Positions 37,206 through 45,418 of a stretch of 64,000 bases of DNA are shown here, piece after piece. Location: the NCBI RefSeq assembly GCF_013337285.1, contig NZ_SUPW01000002.1, positions 744,001 to 808,000 of the forward strand, read 5' to 3'. The first letter of the stretch is position 1. Every line of letters starts with the position of its first letter. The translations under genes and the position numbers were made by a program. This DNA is from Agrobacterium tumefaciens. GTDB taxonomy: Bacteria; Pseudomonadota; Alphaproteobacteria; Rhizobiales; Rhizobiaceae. The notes below the pieces were generated by a model, which did not search any database, was not told where the DNA came from, and saw only the letters and a list, made by a program, of their open reading frames with translations.

Positions 37206-37361
37206 ATGAACGACAATGTGGTGAAGTTCCGCAAACCGGTGCCGCCGAAAAAACCGCGCGAACCGCTGGGGCCGAAAGCGAAGAAGGCGCTGACGATTGC
37301 GGTTGTTATCGCGTTTTTTGTGGCGGCTTGGGGGTATTTCACGCTGATGGGGCAGGGGTAG
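37206..37361 (+). CDS. 51-residue single-span membrane protein
   Basis: This short gene encodes MNDNVVKFRKPVPPKKPREP, continues with a Lys-rich segment (PKAKKALT), then one hydrophobic span (about 31-47: IAVVIAFFVAAWGYF), and ends in MGQG. Codon bias is strongly GC3 like its neighbours, favouring a real gene. I recall similar Pro/Lys-rich single-span peptides in rhizobia, but cannot verify it here. No good binding site is visible just upstream of ATG 37206. Topology: positive N-terminus inside. Confidence 0.6.
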   Translation: MNDNVVKFRKPVPPKKPREPLGPKAKKALTIAVVIAFFVAAWGYFTLMGQG

Positions 37362-37577
37362 GGCGAGAGGGCCGGCGTTGCGCTCTTGCTTGGGTAAGGC
37401 GCAAATATGCAAATCGGCTAAAGCGGGTGTCTCTGGAGACGATTAGACTTACGGGGTATCGCCGCTGATTTTAATGATGGTTATTAGCCCGAAGCGGTCA
37501 AGTCATTAGCTGTTCAAGCTTCATCATGATAAGTGACTACGCATCGCCAAACTCACTTTTTCAGAGAGATATTCTTA

Positions 37578-37967
37578 ATGAAGTGCCTGCGAATCTATGC
37601 CTCACCAGATGGCGAGTCTCATTTCGATGAAATCGAATTGCCAACAACGAAGGGATCAGTTCATCCCGACGCCGTTCCATTTGATGTGACTGCCAGTTAT
37701 CCCGCCTCTCGCGTCCGGATTACCCACATCCCGGCAGGAATGAGAGAAGTTGGCTGGCATGGAGTGCCCGAGCCGGTCCTTACGGTTAGGCTTGACGGTT
37801 CCGTTGAGTACGAGACCAGCGACGGGGAGGTCCGCCATGTGTCAGCGGGTAGTTTTGTGCTAGTCGCAGACACACATGGCAGAGGCCATCTTTCGCGACA
37901 TTCTCCAGAAGCCCAGACCGTCATTTGGATTTCATTGCCAAACGGTCTTGAACTTCCTTCGCAGTAA
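37578..37967 (+). CDS. Cupin-like small protein
   Basis: A 129-residue protein with a beta-rich pattern: RVRITHIPAGMREVGWHGVP, then VLTVRLDGSVEYETSDGEVR and GSFVLVADTHGRGHLSRH. Spacing of HGVP, the glycine-turn strand pairs and GRGH is like a single cupin barrel, with few possible metal-ligand histidines. Base composition is a little less GC-rich and codon use differs from the flanking core genes. ATG 37578 is the chosen start (longer frame from 37533 lacks a binding site). Function unknown. Confidence 0.65.
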   Translation: MKCLRIYASPDGESHFDEIELPTTKGSVHPDAVPFDVTASYPASRVRITHIPAGMREVGWHGVPEPVLTVRLDGSVEYETSDGEVRHVSAGSFVLVADTHGRGHLSRHSPEAQTVIWISLPNGLELPSQ

Positions 37968-38085
37968 TTACTGTTTCTGGCGCAACACCACCCGTACGAT
38001 AATTTGCTGTCGCGGCTGTAAAAGCCACTTGCCAGCGGGTTCATACCCAATACCCTTATCAACACGGCTAAGGGAGGTGGGTTAC

Positions 38086-38304
38086 ATGAGCGACTTTCGC
38101 AACAGTCTGTTTTTTCCGATCACGCTCTTGATTTGCGGGGTGGCCGCGTTTTTTCTCTTCCTTTACGTGACTGGCCACGATCCGGATGAGCGACCTCTGA
38201 CCTTGGTCGAGTGGATTATAGGCGGAATGCTGATCGGACCGGGCTTTGGTTATCTCCTGCGATGGAGAAAGATTAGGAATAGCCGAGGTGCAAGCCCGGA
38301 CTGA
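38086..38304 (+). CDS. Small two-helix membrane protein
   Basis: A 72-residue protein with a first helix at about 8-26 (FPITLLICGVAAFFLFLYV), a short acidic loop (HDPDERP), a second helix (LVEWIIGGMLIGPGFGYLL) and a basic tail (RWRKIRNSRG). AAGGGAGG at good spacing supports ATG 38086; longer frames overlap the cupin gene. Family not recognised. Confidence 0.6.
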   Translation: MSDFRNSLFFPITLLICGVAAFFLFLYVTGHDPDERPLTLVEWIIGGMLIGPGFGYLLRWRKIRNSRGASPD

Positions 38305-38359
38305 TATCGTGTCTGCGATAGGATCCAAACCCGTTATCTATGGAGAATGTGAGAAGCGG

Positions 38360-38436
38360 TGGCGACCCCTGCAGGATTCGAACCTGCGACATTCGACTTA
38401 GAAGGTCGACGCTCTATCCAGCTGAGCTAAGGGGCC
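38360..38436 (-). tRNA. tRNA-Arg (TCT)
   Basis: A 77-base cloverleaf with encoded CCA: acceptor GGCCCCT pairs with AGGGGTC (one G-U), D arm GCTC..GAGC, anticodon arm CGACC TTCTAAG ggTCG-type with anticodon TCT, and T arm CAGG TTCGAAT CCTG. Reads arginine AGA codons. Confidence 0.96.
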
Positions 38437-38486
38437 GTTGTGCCGGGCTATGTTGCTCCGGCTGAAAATCGTTCAGCGTGTCTTCT

Positions 38487-38792
38487 TCAGTGCGTCCAGG
38501 GCTGGGTGCGGCTGAAACGGAAATTGTCGGTGTAGGATACCACCTTGCGGGTCGCTTCCTTCGGCAGGATGACGCGGTATTCGATGCCCTTGCGCTGCGC
38601 GTAGGCTTCGGCCTGTTCCTGTGTTTCGAATGTCAGCTTGACCTGCTGCTTCATGTCGGAACTGGAGGTGTATCCCATGATCGGGTCGATCTTGCGCGGA
38701 ACTTCGGCGTCGAATTCCAGAACCCAGACATTGGTCTTCGCCGTGCCGGATTGCATGGCGGTTTTTGCAGGGCGGTAAATCTTCGCAGACAT
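38487..38792 (-). CDS. ETC complex I subunit-like protein (NDUFS4 family)
   Basis: The 101-residue protein matches the NDUFS4/ETC complex I conserved region: MSAKIYRPAKTAMQSG, the WVLEFD strand, PIMGYTSSSDM, and the QEQAEAYAQRKGIEYRV segment followed by a Pro-Trp end. In alphaproteobacteria this small accessory subunit is carried apart from the nuo operon. ATG 38792 is the sound start; a frame from 38867 adds residues unlike the family. It lies next to tRNA-Arg on the same strand. Confidence 0.93.
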   Translation of the reverse strand: MSAKIYRPAKTAMQSGTAKTNVWVLEFDAEVPRKIDPIMGYTSSSDMKQQVKLTFETQEQAEAYAQRKGIEYRVILPKEATRKVVSYTDNFRFSRTQPWTH

Positions 38793-39057
38793 GTCGAAAC
38801 TGCTCCGGTTGGGCGGCGGGGCGTAACACCCCGGATTATTCTTCACGTACCTGAATAGAATAACCAAATCGTGTCAGGAACGCTGAATTTGGAATGGACT
38901 GACTTCCTGTGAGAGTCAAGATGATTATCCCCTGCTTTCCGTTGGCGGTCTTGCCGCATCATCACCGTGTTCTGCCAATCACGGTAATGCTGAACAAAGA
39001 TGAATTTCCCTGTTGCGGACTTCATATGAACCGTGTATTCCCCAGCCATCGCCTCGG

Positions 39058-39134
<77 letters not shown>

Positions 39135-39500
39135 TTTTCAAAATCCCCTTTTATCAGTGCTTTGCATTGCTTTCTTCAAGCGATGTATTCAGTTGCGTTT
39201 TCGGCTTGTCGATCCTGTATCCGAGCCCCCTTCGGCGTCGGCCGGTTACCTCTCAATTTCCCCATAAACCCGCAAGCCCGATGTGTGCGGGCGTGCGCCG
39301 CGCCGTCTCTATCAACTGTTCGGCGCTCCTCTCTGAGTGGCTGCATTCGGTTAAAAGCAACTTATTCGAATATCTTAAATAATAGTAATTTAATTTTTTA
39401 TAATATATTTAAGATTGTTTTCTGTGAATATTGATATTATTTATTCGAAATACTACTTTTATTGCTGCATGTATTAAGCGTTTTTATTTTTGGAGATATA
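39135..39500. other. AT-rich 366-base space after tRNA-Pro
   Basis: The first half holds a weak hairpin (CCCGCA/TGCGGG near 39270); the second half, about 39360-39500, is more than two-thirds A/T, unlike the surrounding sequence, and runs into the lipoprotein gene. No gene is supported in either strand. The AT-rich part may hold that gene's promoter. Confidence 0.6.
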
Positions 39501-39965
39501 ATGTTTAAGTTTATTTTTACTATTTCAGCCGCCGCTTTGCTTTCGTCTTGTGGCTCCATTACGCGTGGAACCGAAGAGGCGGTGACGATCATTTCGGAAC
39601 CGCCGGATGCGGTTATCACCACATCGCTCGGGCAATCATGCCCTAAGTCTCCATGTACGCTGGTGGTCAAGCGTAACCAGAGTTTGATCGCCCATGCTGA
39701 AAAGCCTGGCTACGAAAAAGGCTCTGTCGCCATTAATACGAAAATGAGCGGCAAGGGAACGTTGGGTTTGGCCGGCAATGTGATCGCCGGAGGTTTGATC
39801 GGTGTCGCCATTGATGGCGCGACCGGGGCGGGGCTCGACCATTATCCCAATCCCGCGACGATCGTGTTGAAGCCGATTTCGATTTCCAAGGCAAAGCAAA
39901 AGCCGGTGACAAAACCGAAGCCCGTCAAAACTGCTCCCGCCAAGCCGTCCGTTCCGACGTCGTGA
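39501..39965 (+). CDS. Hypothetical lipoprotein, PEGA-like
   Basis: A 154-residue protein with a short signal sequence (MFKFIFTISAAALLSSC) ending in a lipobox LSSC at 14-17. The mature part has VTIISEPPDAVITTSLGQSC and CTLVVKRNQSLIAHAEKPGY, like a PEGA-type beta domain with two cysteines that may pair, then a Gly/Ala membrane-inserting-looking stretch (GLAGNVIAGGLIGVAIDGAT) and a Lys/Pro/Ala-rich tail. GGAG precedes ATG 39501. AT-rich leader and tRNA-adjacent position suggest possible acquisition. Confidence 0.75.
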   Translation: MFKFIFTISAAALLSSCGSITRGTEEAVTIISEPPDAVITTSLGQSCPKSPCTLVVKRNQSLIAHAEKPGYEKGSVAINTKMSGKGTLGLAGNVIAGGLIGVAIDGATGAGLDHYPNPATIVLKPISISKAKQKPVTKPKPVKTAPAKPSVPTS

Positions 39966-40012
39966 AGATAATCTGCGGCTCGCCATCCATGGCGGGCCGC
40001 CTTGGTCTCAGA

Positions 40013-41155
40013 TCAATCCGCCGAAGGCCCGGCCAAAGTGCTCTCCGCCGTGCCTATCGTCATGACATTGCCGCGCCAGGCCACGGCGCTGCCGATCCAG
40101 CTGCGCGCCCAGACGACGGGCATGATCATATCCCGGGCGATCATGGCGGGCAGCGTATAGAGGGATAATGGCCAGCGGTTGAGCGCTGCGAGCACCAGTT
40201 CCGGGACATACATGATGGCAAGCACGGCAAAAGCGGTGATGGCGAGGTTCATGTCCATCATCGCAGCGGCAGCGAGCGCGAAGAGCAGCGGGGGAAGCGC
40301 GCCGGTGAGGATTTCCGGTGCGAAATATTGCGGGAAGGTCACGCGCCTCAGCCGCGCCCAGCGGGTCTGGCGCGACCAGATTTCACTGGGATGGCGCTGG
40401 CCGAGCGGCTGTTCGAAAGGCGGCGTGACCAGATGCACCCTGCGGCCGGCGTTTCGGACCAGTTTGGTCGAGGCGGCGTCTTCGGCGATTTCGGCGGCGA
40501 GCGCGCGGATGCCGCCATGGTCTTCAAGGAAGGGTTTGTTCCACAACATCGACTTGCCCTGCGCGAAACCGATGCCGATCGCTTCCGCCGCATATTGCCA
40601 GCGGCCCTGCGAGCCGTTGAGGAAAGCGCATTCCACATGCGCCCAGAAGCCCGCCGGACGTGAGCCGAGGGGCGGCGAGCAGACCAGCCCGCTATCCGGC
40701 CGCCAGGCCGACATCATGGTCGCTACATAGGATTTCGGCATCAGCACGTTCGAATCGGCAAGGATGACCCATTCATGCCGGGCGGCGCGCCAGCCCTTGA
40801 CGCAATTGTTCAGTTTCGGATTGGCGCTGATGCGGTCGTCGCCGATGAGAACCTGTGCCGAAATCGTCGGGAAGGCAGCACTTGTCCGGCGTACCTCATC
40901 GATCACCGGATCGAATTCATCGGCAACGCAGAACAGCAACTCGTAGTCCGGCCAATCGAGTTCGAAAGCCCGCGACAGCGTCAGCGGGGTGAAGTTTTCC
41001 ACGCCGCGCAACGGCACCACGATAGAGACCGGCGGCCTTTGCCGCACAAGCACGTTTTCCGTGTCGCGCCGCCTCAGGCGCCAGCCGGCCAGAACGATGC
41101 CGAGAAGATTGAAGGCAAGCAGCAGAATTGCGCAAAGGGCAAAGACAGTTTCCAT
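40013..41155 (-). CDS. Ceramide glucosyltransferase-like protein, GT21 family
   Basis: The 380-residue membrane glycosyltransferase begins with a signal-anchor helix, then a GT-A domain: PVSIVVPLRGVEN, YELLFCVADEFDP (D1), VILADSNVLMPKSY (D2 DxN-like) and AAEIAEDAAS (D3), with the acceptor motif RQTRW (Q/RxxRW) at about 266, followed by three or four C-terminal helices. Motifs and topology fit ceramide glucosyltransferases (GT21), which make glucosylceramide. Sphingolipid glycosylation is unusual in bacteria but reported in Agrobacterium. HpnI-like hopanoid enzymes are related and cannot be excluded. ATG 41155 is chosen; GTG 41170 is possible. Confidence 0.8.
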   Translation of the reverse strand: METVFALCAILLLAFNLLGIVLAGWRLRRRDTENVLVRQRPPVSIVVPLRGVENFTPLTLSRAFELDWPDYELLFCVADEFDPVIDEVRRTSAAFPTISAQVLIGDDRISANPKLNNCVKGWRAARHEWVILADSNVLMPKSYVATMMSAWRPDSGLVCSPPLGSRPAGFWAHVECAFLNGSQGRWQYAAEAIGIGFAQGKSMLWNKPFLEDHGGIRALAAEIAEDAASTKLVRNAGRRVHLVTPPFEQPLGQRHPSEIWSRQTRWARLRRVTFPQYFAPEILTGALPPLLFALAAAAMMDMNLAITAFAVLAIMYVPELVLAALNRWPLSLYTLPAMIARDMIMPVVWARSWIGSAVAWRGNVMTIGTAESTLAGPSAD

Positions 41156-41327
41156 GCTGGCCAGTTCCACTCCCTAGCTTGCAGCGGTTCACCCGCCAAC
41201 CGATTCCATGGAATTCGTCTTTGCCGATTATAACGTTTAGGTGACAGTTACATGTCATCATCGGCGGGCGGGCAGGCTGCGTGGCGCGGGAAAAGGCGCT
41301 TAAGCATCTGGCGTATCGCAAAGAAAA

Positions 41328-41346
41328 GCCCTTCGTGGAGAAGGGC
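41328..41346 (-). terminator. Probable terminator of the DUF982 gene
   Basis: A 7-bp stem (GCCCTTC/GAAGGGC) with loop GTGGA, followed on the minus strand by TTTTC, 25 bases past the DUF982 stop. Confidence 0.7.
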
Positions 41347-41370
41347 CCAATCGTCACCATGGCATGAACT

Positions 41371-41640
41371 TTAGTGGATGTTCAGAATATGCGCGTGACT
41401 GCTTGCGACGAGAAACGATTCTCGGGCTTTTTCGATGTCGCACCTGCCGGCGATAGCATCGAGGCAGTTTCTGCGCGCTTCTTCATATTCCGGCCCATGT
41501 TCTTCCGGCCAGCGGTACATCAGCATGTCCAGCGCCACCAGCGGGCTGTAGATTTCCACGGCGACGCACAGCGGCAGGTGGATCGCCACCGGCTTCATCC
41601 ACGAGGCGTGGTGACACGGCTCGGTTCTGTTTATCAGCAT
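41371..41640 (-). CDS. DUF982 domain protein
   Basis: An 89-residue protein whose body matches the rhizobial DUF982 pattern: VAVEIYSPLVALDMLMYRWP, GPEYEEARRNCLDAIAG and the KARESFLVAS end. Members are small soluble proteins of unknown function, often in many copies per rhizobial genome. GGAGGAGA lies upstream of ATG 41640. Single-gene unit with terminator. Confidence 0.85.
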   Translation of the reverse strand: MLINRTEPCHHASWMKPVAIHLPLCVAVEIYSPLVALDMLMYRWPEEHGPEYEEARRNCLDAIAGRCDIEKARESFLVASSHAHILNIH

Positions 41641-41853
41641 ATCATTCTCCTCCCTGTTTCAAGTGCCTTGAGGGCTGTTCTCTCTCCCATGCGCGTAATG
41701 CCCGCCTCACGAAATGGTTCCCGATCACCTAAAATGTGATCGATTGGGGGGTTCCAATTTTCCAAGATGAATGGAAGATGAACGAAATGATGAACCGGAG
41801 ATGAACGAAACCGCTATTGGCGCGTTGTAATGTCCATAAGAAGGAGAACGCAC

Positions 41854-42102
41854 ATGTTCAATCTGTCAGGCATTCAGGAGAGCTTTTTTGGAGACCGCAT
41901 GGCTGGCGTATGCCAGGCGATCACCTCGGCGCTCGCCTTCGAAACGGGGCTTGAAAAGTCGCGTATTTCCGCAAGCGTCGAAAATGACGTGATCTATCTT
42001 GAAGGCACGGCCGATTCTGTCGAGGCGATCGATATCGCCATCAATCTTGCCGCATCTATTTCCAATTGCCGGATTTTGAGTCATATCGAGCCGGTTTACT
42101 GA
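41854..42102 (+). CDS. Small BON-like domain protein
   Basis: An 82-residue protein: the segment AFETGLEKSRISASVENDVI, YLEGTADSVEAIDIAINLAA, CRILSHIEPVY reads as a BON domain (alpha-beta-alpha-beta repeat) without signal peptide. BON domains bind membranes or envelope ligands. AAGGAG precedes ATG 41854. Upstream, the spaces contain several ATGAAC-type repeats but no clear operator. Role unknown. Confidence 0.7.
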   Translation: MFNLSGIQESFFGDRMAGVCQAITSALAFETGLEKSRISASVENDVIYLEGTADSVEAIDIAINLAASISNCRILSHIEPVY

Positions 42103-42162
42103 ACATTGCACCGGCCGGGCGAAACATCGTCCGGCTCATTCAGATGCAATAACGCGGCAATG

Positions 42163-42645
42163 TCATTTCCGGTTGCCGATTTGCCCGCTGCGGACCATAT
42201 CGCCCGGCTTGATGCCATAGCGTTTTGCGGTGCCGCCATTCAACTCGAGCACAAATTTGACCGGACCACGGGAGCTGATGATCGCTTCCGAGTGTGGAAC
42301 CGCGTTTTCATGAATGTGGGTGATTCGCCCGTCGCGGGCGATGAACAGCATGTCGAGCGGGATGAGCGTGTTGCGCATCCACATGGCCACGTCGCGTTCC
42401 TGCCCGAAATCGAACAGCATGCCGTTTTCCAGCGGCATGGATTTGCGGAACATCAATCCCTGTTCGCGCTGCGCATTGTTCACCGCCAGTTCCGCAGTGA
42501 AGTCTTGGTTTTTTCCTGAGGTGGTTTCTATCGTCAGCGGCTCGGACGTGAAGGTCTGTTGCTGAGCCTGCGCGGTGCCGGCGAGCGTGAAAAAAAGAAG
42601 CGCCATCACGGCGCTCTTCACGATATTTCCCAACAGGGCGGTCAT
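42163..42645 (-). CDS. DUF192 domain exported protein
   Basis: A 160-residue protein with a signal peptide (residues 1-27, cleavage near AQA) and a DUF192 domain: REQGLMFRKSMPLENGMLFD, VAMWMRNTLIPLDMLFI, and FVLELNGGTAKRYGIKPGD. Function unknown in bacteria; usually periplasmic. It overlaps the cold-shock gene by one base (stop/start TGATG), so translation is coupled to that gene. Confidence 0.85.
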   Translation of the reverse strand: MTALLGNIVKSAVMALLFFTLAGTAQAQQQTFTSEPLTIETTSGKNQDFTAELAVNNAQREQGLMFRKSMPLENGMLFDFGQERDVAMWMRNTLIPLDMLFIARDGRITHIHENAVPHSEAIISSRGPVKFVLELNGGTAKRYGIKPGDMVRSGQIGNRK

Positions 42646-43223
42646 CAGTGCGACATCCCGATTGAGACGGGGTTGTCGGGGTGGATTTCCGCCGCCATCA
42701 AGCCCTTGTCGCCATCACCGAAACGCACCAGCACAACCTGGCCCGGGCGAAGTTCCGTCAGGCCGAAACGGCGCAGCGTTTCCATATGCACGAAAATATC
42801 TTCGGTTCCTTCACCGCGCGTCAAAAAGCCGAAACCCTTGGTGCGGTTGAACCACTTGACGATGACGCGCTCAAGTCCGCTCGACGCCGTTACCTGCACA
42901 TGGGTGCGCACCGGCGGCAGCTGCGAGGGGTGAATGGCGGTCGACTGATCCATCGACAGGATGCGGAAAGCCTGAAAGCCACGGTCGCGCCGCTGGATGA
43001 GGGCGACGATTCGGGTGCCCTCCAGAATGGTCTGGTATCCATCCCGGCGCAGGCAGGAAACGTGCAGCAGCACATCCTGCATGCCATTATCCGGCACGAT
43101 GAAGCCGAAACCCTTGGCGACGTCGAACCATTTCACGACGCCGGTGATTTCGGTCAGGTCGACGGCATCGCCCGAAAGGTCCTCGACATCGACTATCGTT
43201 TTCGATGACATCCTATCAGCCAT
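42645..43223 (-). CDS. Double cold-shock-domain protein
   Basis: The 192-residue protein has two cold-shock domains: residues 27-93 (VVKWFDVAKGFGFI, RNP1-like; VLLHVSCLR, RNP2-like) and 118-185 (VIVKWFNRTKGFGFL and IFVHMETLR). Linker 94-117 is Pro/Gln-rich. Tandem CSD proteins act as RNA chaperones and are a known alphaproteobacterial form. Starts at 43223 (MADRM); ATG 43211 (MSSK) also possible. It is the upstream gene of a two-gene unit with DUF192. Confidence 0.95.
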   Translation of the reverse strand: MADRMSSKTIVDVEDLSGDAVDLTEITGVVKWFDVAKGFGFIVPDNGMQDVLLHVSCLRRDGYQTILEGTRIVALIQRRDRGFQAFRILSMDQSTAIHPSQLPPVRTHVQVTASSGLERVIVKWFNRTKGFGFLTRGEGTEDIFVHMETLRRFGLTELRPGQVVLVRFGDGDKGLMAAEIHPDNPVSIGMSH

Positions 43224-43415
43224 ATCCTGCCAACCCCTCAAATACGCGCCATACACCGGTCAACTGATTCCTGTTTACCAGATTAACATCTTGGTAACGG
43301 TTTCACGCAAGCCCTAGTTTTTGATTTGCGTAGCTGCTTTTATGTCGCCGTCCTTGTCTGGGGCTTGCCATCATGCGTTTAACGGCTCCGGACCCTTGTA
43401 TTGGAGAGGAATATA

Positions 43416-43856
43416 ATGCGGTATCTGCACACGATGGTTCGCGTCAAAGACCTTGGCGAATCAATGAAATTCTATTGCGACCTGCTGGGTCTCGAGGAAA
43501 TACGCCGAATCGAAAACGAAAAAGGCCGATTCACTCTGGTGTTTCTTGCAGCGCGCGATGACATTGCTGCGGCTAAGGAAAAAAAAGCGCCGAGCCTCGA
43601 ACTCACCTATAATTGGGACACCGAAGATTACACTGGCGGCCGCAATTTCGGCCATCTGGCCTATGAGGTCGACAATATCTACGACTTCTGCGCCAGGCTT
43701 CAGCAGAATGGCATCGTGATCAACCGGCCGCCGCGTGACGGGCACATGGCCTTCGTCCGTTCGCCTGACGGTATTTCCTTCGAGATTCTGCAGAAGGGCG
43801 AAAGCCTCGCACCAGCCGAACCGTGGATATCTATGCAGAATACCGGTTCCTGGTAA
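43416..43856 (+). CDS. gloA: Lactoylglutathione lyase (glyoxalase I)
   Basis: GloA (146 residues) converts the methylglyoxal-glutathione hemithioacetal to S-lactoylglutathione. VOC-fold metal ligands are placed as in E. coli GloA: His5, Glu62, His80 and Glu123. [36 protein letters not shown] and [12 protein letters not shown] are typical. GGAGAGG precedes ATG 43416. It stands alone, in a patchwork of single genes. Confidence 0.95.
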   Translation: MRYLHTMVRVKDLGESMKFYCDLLGLEEIRRIENEKGRFTLVFLAARDDIAAAKEKKAPSLELTYNWDTEDYTGGRNFGHLAYEVDNIYDFCARLQQNGIVINRPPRDGHMAFVRSPDGISFEILQKGESLAPAEPWISMQNTGSW

Positions 43857-44014
43857 GGGATTTTCCCGGCCAATAGCGGCGTTTTCGGGCGCTCTTGCCT
43901 TGTCCCGACGGGATGAGGCATAGTCCGCGAATCGAAACGGTCCGTCCCGTTTGGGAAAAGCACACGATTCCGTTCCCGTGCTGCTGTTGGAAATGCAAGA
44001 TACGGAGGCCACCC

Positions 44015-45259
44015 ATGAAAACTGTCGAGGGCGCGAAAGGACGCGTTTCCTGTCAGCGTCTCGTCATTGCGGTTTCGCTGCTGGGGCTTTCCGGCTGCGT
44101 TTCGGCGGTGACGGATGACGAGATGGCCGCCAATACCAAAAAGCCGGCAATTGCCGCACAACAGCATCCGCAGACGGCCGCAGCGGCCGTCGCCGCGCCT
44201 GCGGCTGGCGCTCAGCCGGGGCATTATGTTGACCCTGCCGTTGCATCGGCGTCCGGCGGGGCCATGCCCGTCCAGCCGCAGACATCGGGTGGCCCGGCGC
44301 AGGTTTATGGTGCCGCCGCCGATATTGGCGGGCTGACGACGCAGCCCACGGCAATTTCCGCCGGTACATCCAGCATCTATTCCACCGCCCGCGCGGCAGT
44401 GCCTTCGGTTGCGACGGATGGTTCCGCCGCCGCGCCATCGCAGCGGATCATCCCCGCCGTCAGCAGCGTTTATTCAGCGCCGGCGCAGCCGCAACTCCAG
44501 CCGCAACCAGCCTCCGCGCCAGTTCCGCTACCGGTAGCGGAACAGCATAGCGAAAACCGCCAGTCTGTTCCGACACCCGCACCACAACAGCTTGCAGCCG
44601 CCGCCGCTGCGCAACCCGCAGCAAACGCGGTGCCCGCAGGTGAGAAACAGGAAAGCGAAGGCACGGGCGTAACGCTTGCGGCATTTTTCGCCGGCGCCGC
44701 CAAAAAACGGCTGCCGAAAATGATCGAAAACGGTGCCGCTGCAAATACCGAGGTTGCGGCGCTATCGGGCGCAGCGGACCGGACGATGGGTATTGCGCTT
44801 TCCGGTCGCTCGATGATGTCTGAGGAATTTGACGATGCGCATCTCGAAGATGAGGATGACCAGCCCACCGGCCTGATGAAGCTTGCGTCGCTCTCCGGCC
44901 TGACCCGTGTTTCCCCCAATGGTCTTTTCCTGCAGACGGATAATGTCGAAGTCGGCTGTTTCAAGCCGGAACTGGTCCGCATGATCAAGGACGTCGAGCG
45001 GCATTATAACAGCCCGGCCATCGTCACCTCGGGCTATCGGCCGCCAAAGGGCGTGAGGCAGGGTTCCAAGCACTATACCTGCGATGCCGCTGACATCCAG
45101 ATCAAGGGCGTCTCCAAGTGGGAACTTGCCACCTATCTGCGTTCCCTGCCTGAGCGCGGTGGCGTCGGCACCTATTGCCACACCGAATCGGTTCATATGG
45201 ATACGGGCGAGCCGAGAGACTGGAACTGGCGTTGCCGCCGCACTGCCGCGCGCAAATAA
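44015..45259 (+). CDS. DUF882/M15-like D-Ala-D-Ala carboxypeptidase lipoprotein
   Basis: The 414-residue protein has a signal sequence with lipobox LSGC (near residue 28), a long Ala/Pro/Gln-rich low-complexity linker (about 45-230), and a C-terminal DUF882 (peptidase M15 family) domain from about 290, with LVRMIKDVERHYNSPAIVTSGYRPPKGV, HYTCDAADI and VHMDTG. The metal-ligand residues His/Asp/His fit (SKHYTC, CDAADIQ, ESVHMD). It probably trims peptidoglycan stems from the outer membrane side. ACGGAGG precedes ATG 44015. The linker is variable in families of this sort. Confidence 0.88.
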   Translation: MKTVEGAKGRVSCQRLVIAVSLLGLSGCVSAVTDDEMAANTKKPAIAAQQHPQTAAAAVAAPAAGAQPGHYVDPAVASASGGAMPVQPQTSGGPAQVYGAAADIGGLTTQPTAISAGTSSIYSTARAAVPSVATDGSAAAPSQRIIPAVSSVYSAPAQPQLQPQPASAPVPLPVAEQHSENRQSVPTPAPQQLAAAAAAQPAANAVPAGEKQESEGTGVTLAAFFAGAAKKRLPKMIENGAAANTEVAALSGAADRTMGIALSGRSMMSEEFDDAHLEDEDDQPTGLMKLASLSGLTRVSPNGLFLQTDNVEVGCFKPELVRMIKDVERHYNSPAIVTSGYRPPKGVRQGSKHYTCDAADIQIKGVSKWELATYLRSLPERGGVGTYCHTESVHMDTGEPRDWNWRCRRTAARK

Positions 45260-45418
45260 AAACCAGCGACTCCATGCGTTTCGGGGCTGAAACTTCCTGC
45301 CCCGTAAATCCCGGTATTCCGCCTGACGAGATGGCGCCTTTTCGGTGTGCGAATGGACGTCGCACGCGCCTTGCTATAGGAGACGGTCTCCCGTCTTCAT
45401 GCGCATGGTGTGTTCTGA

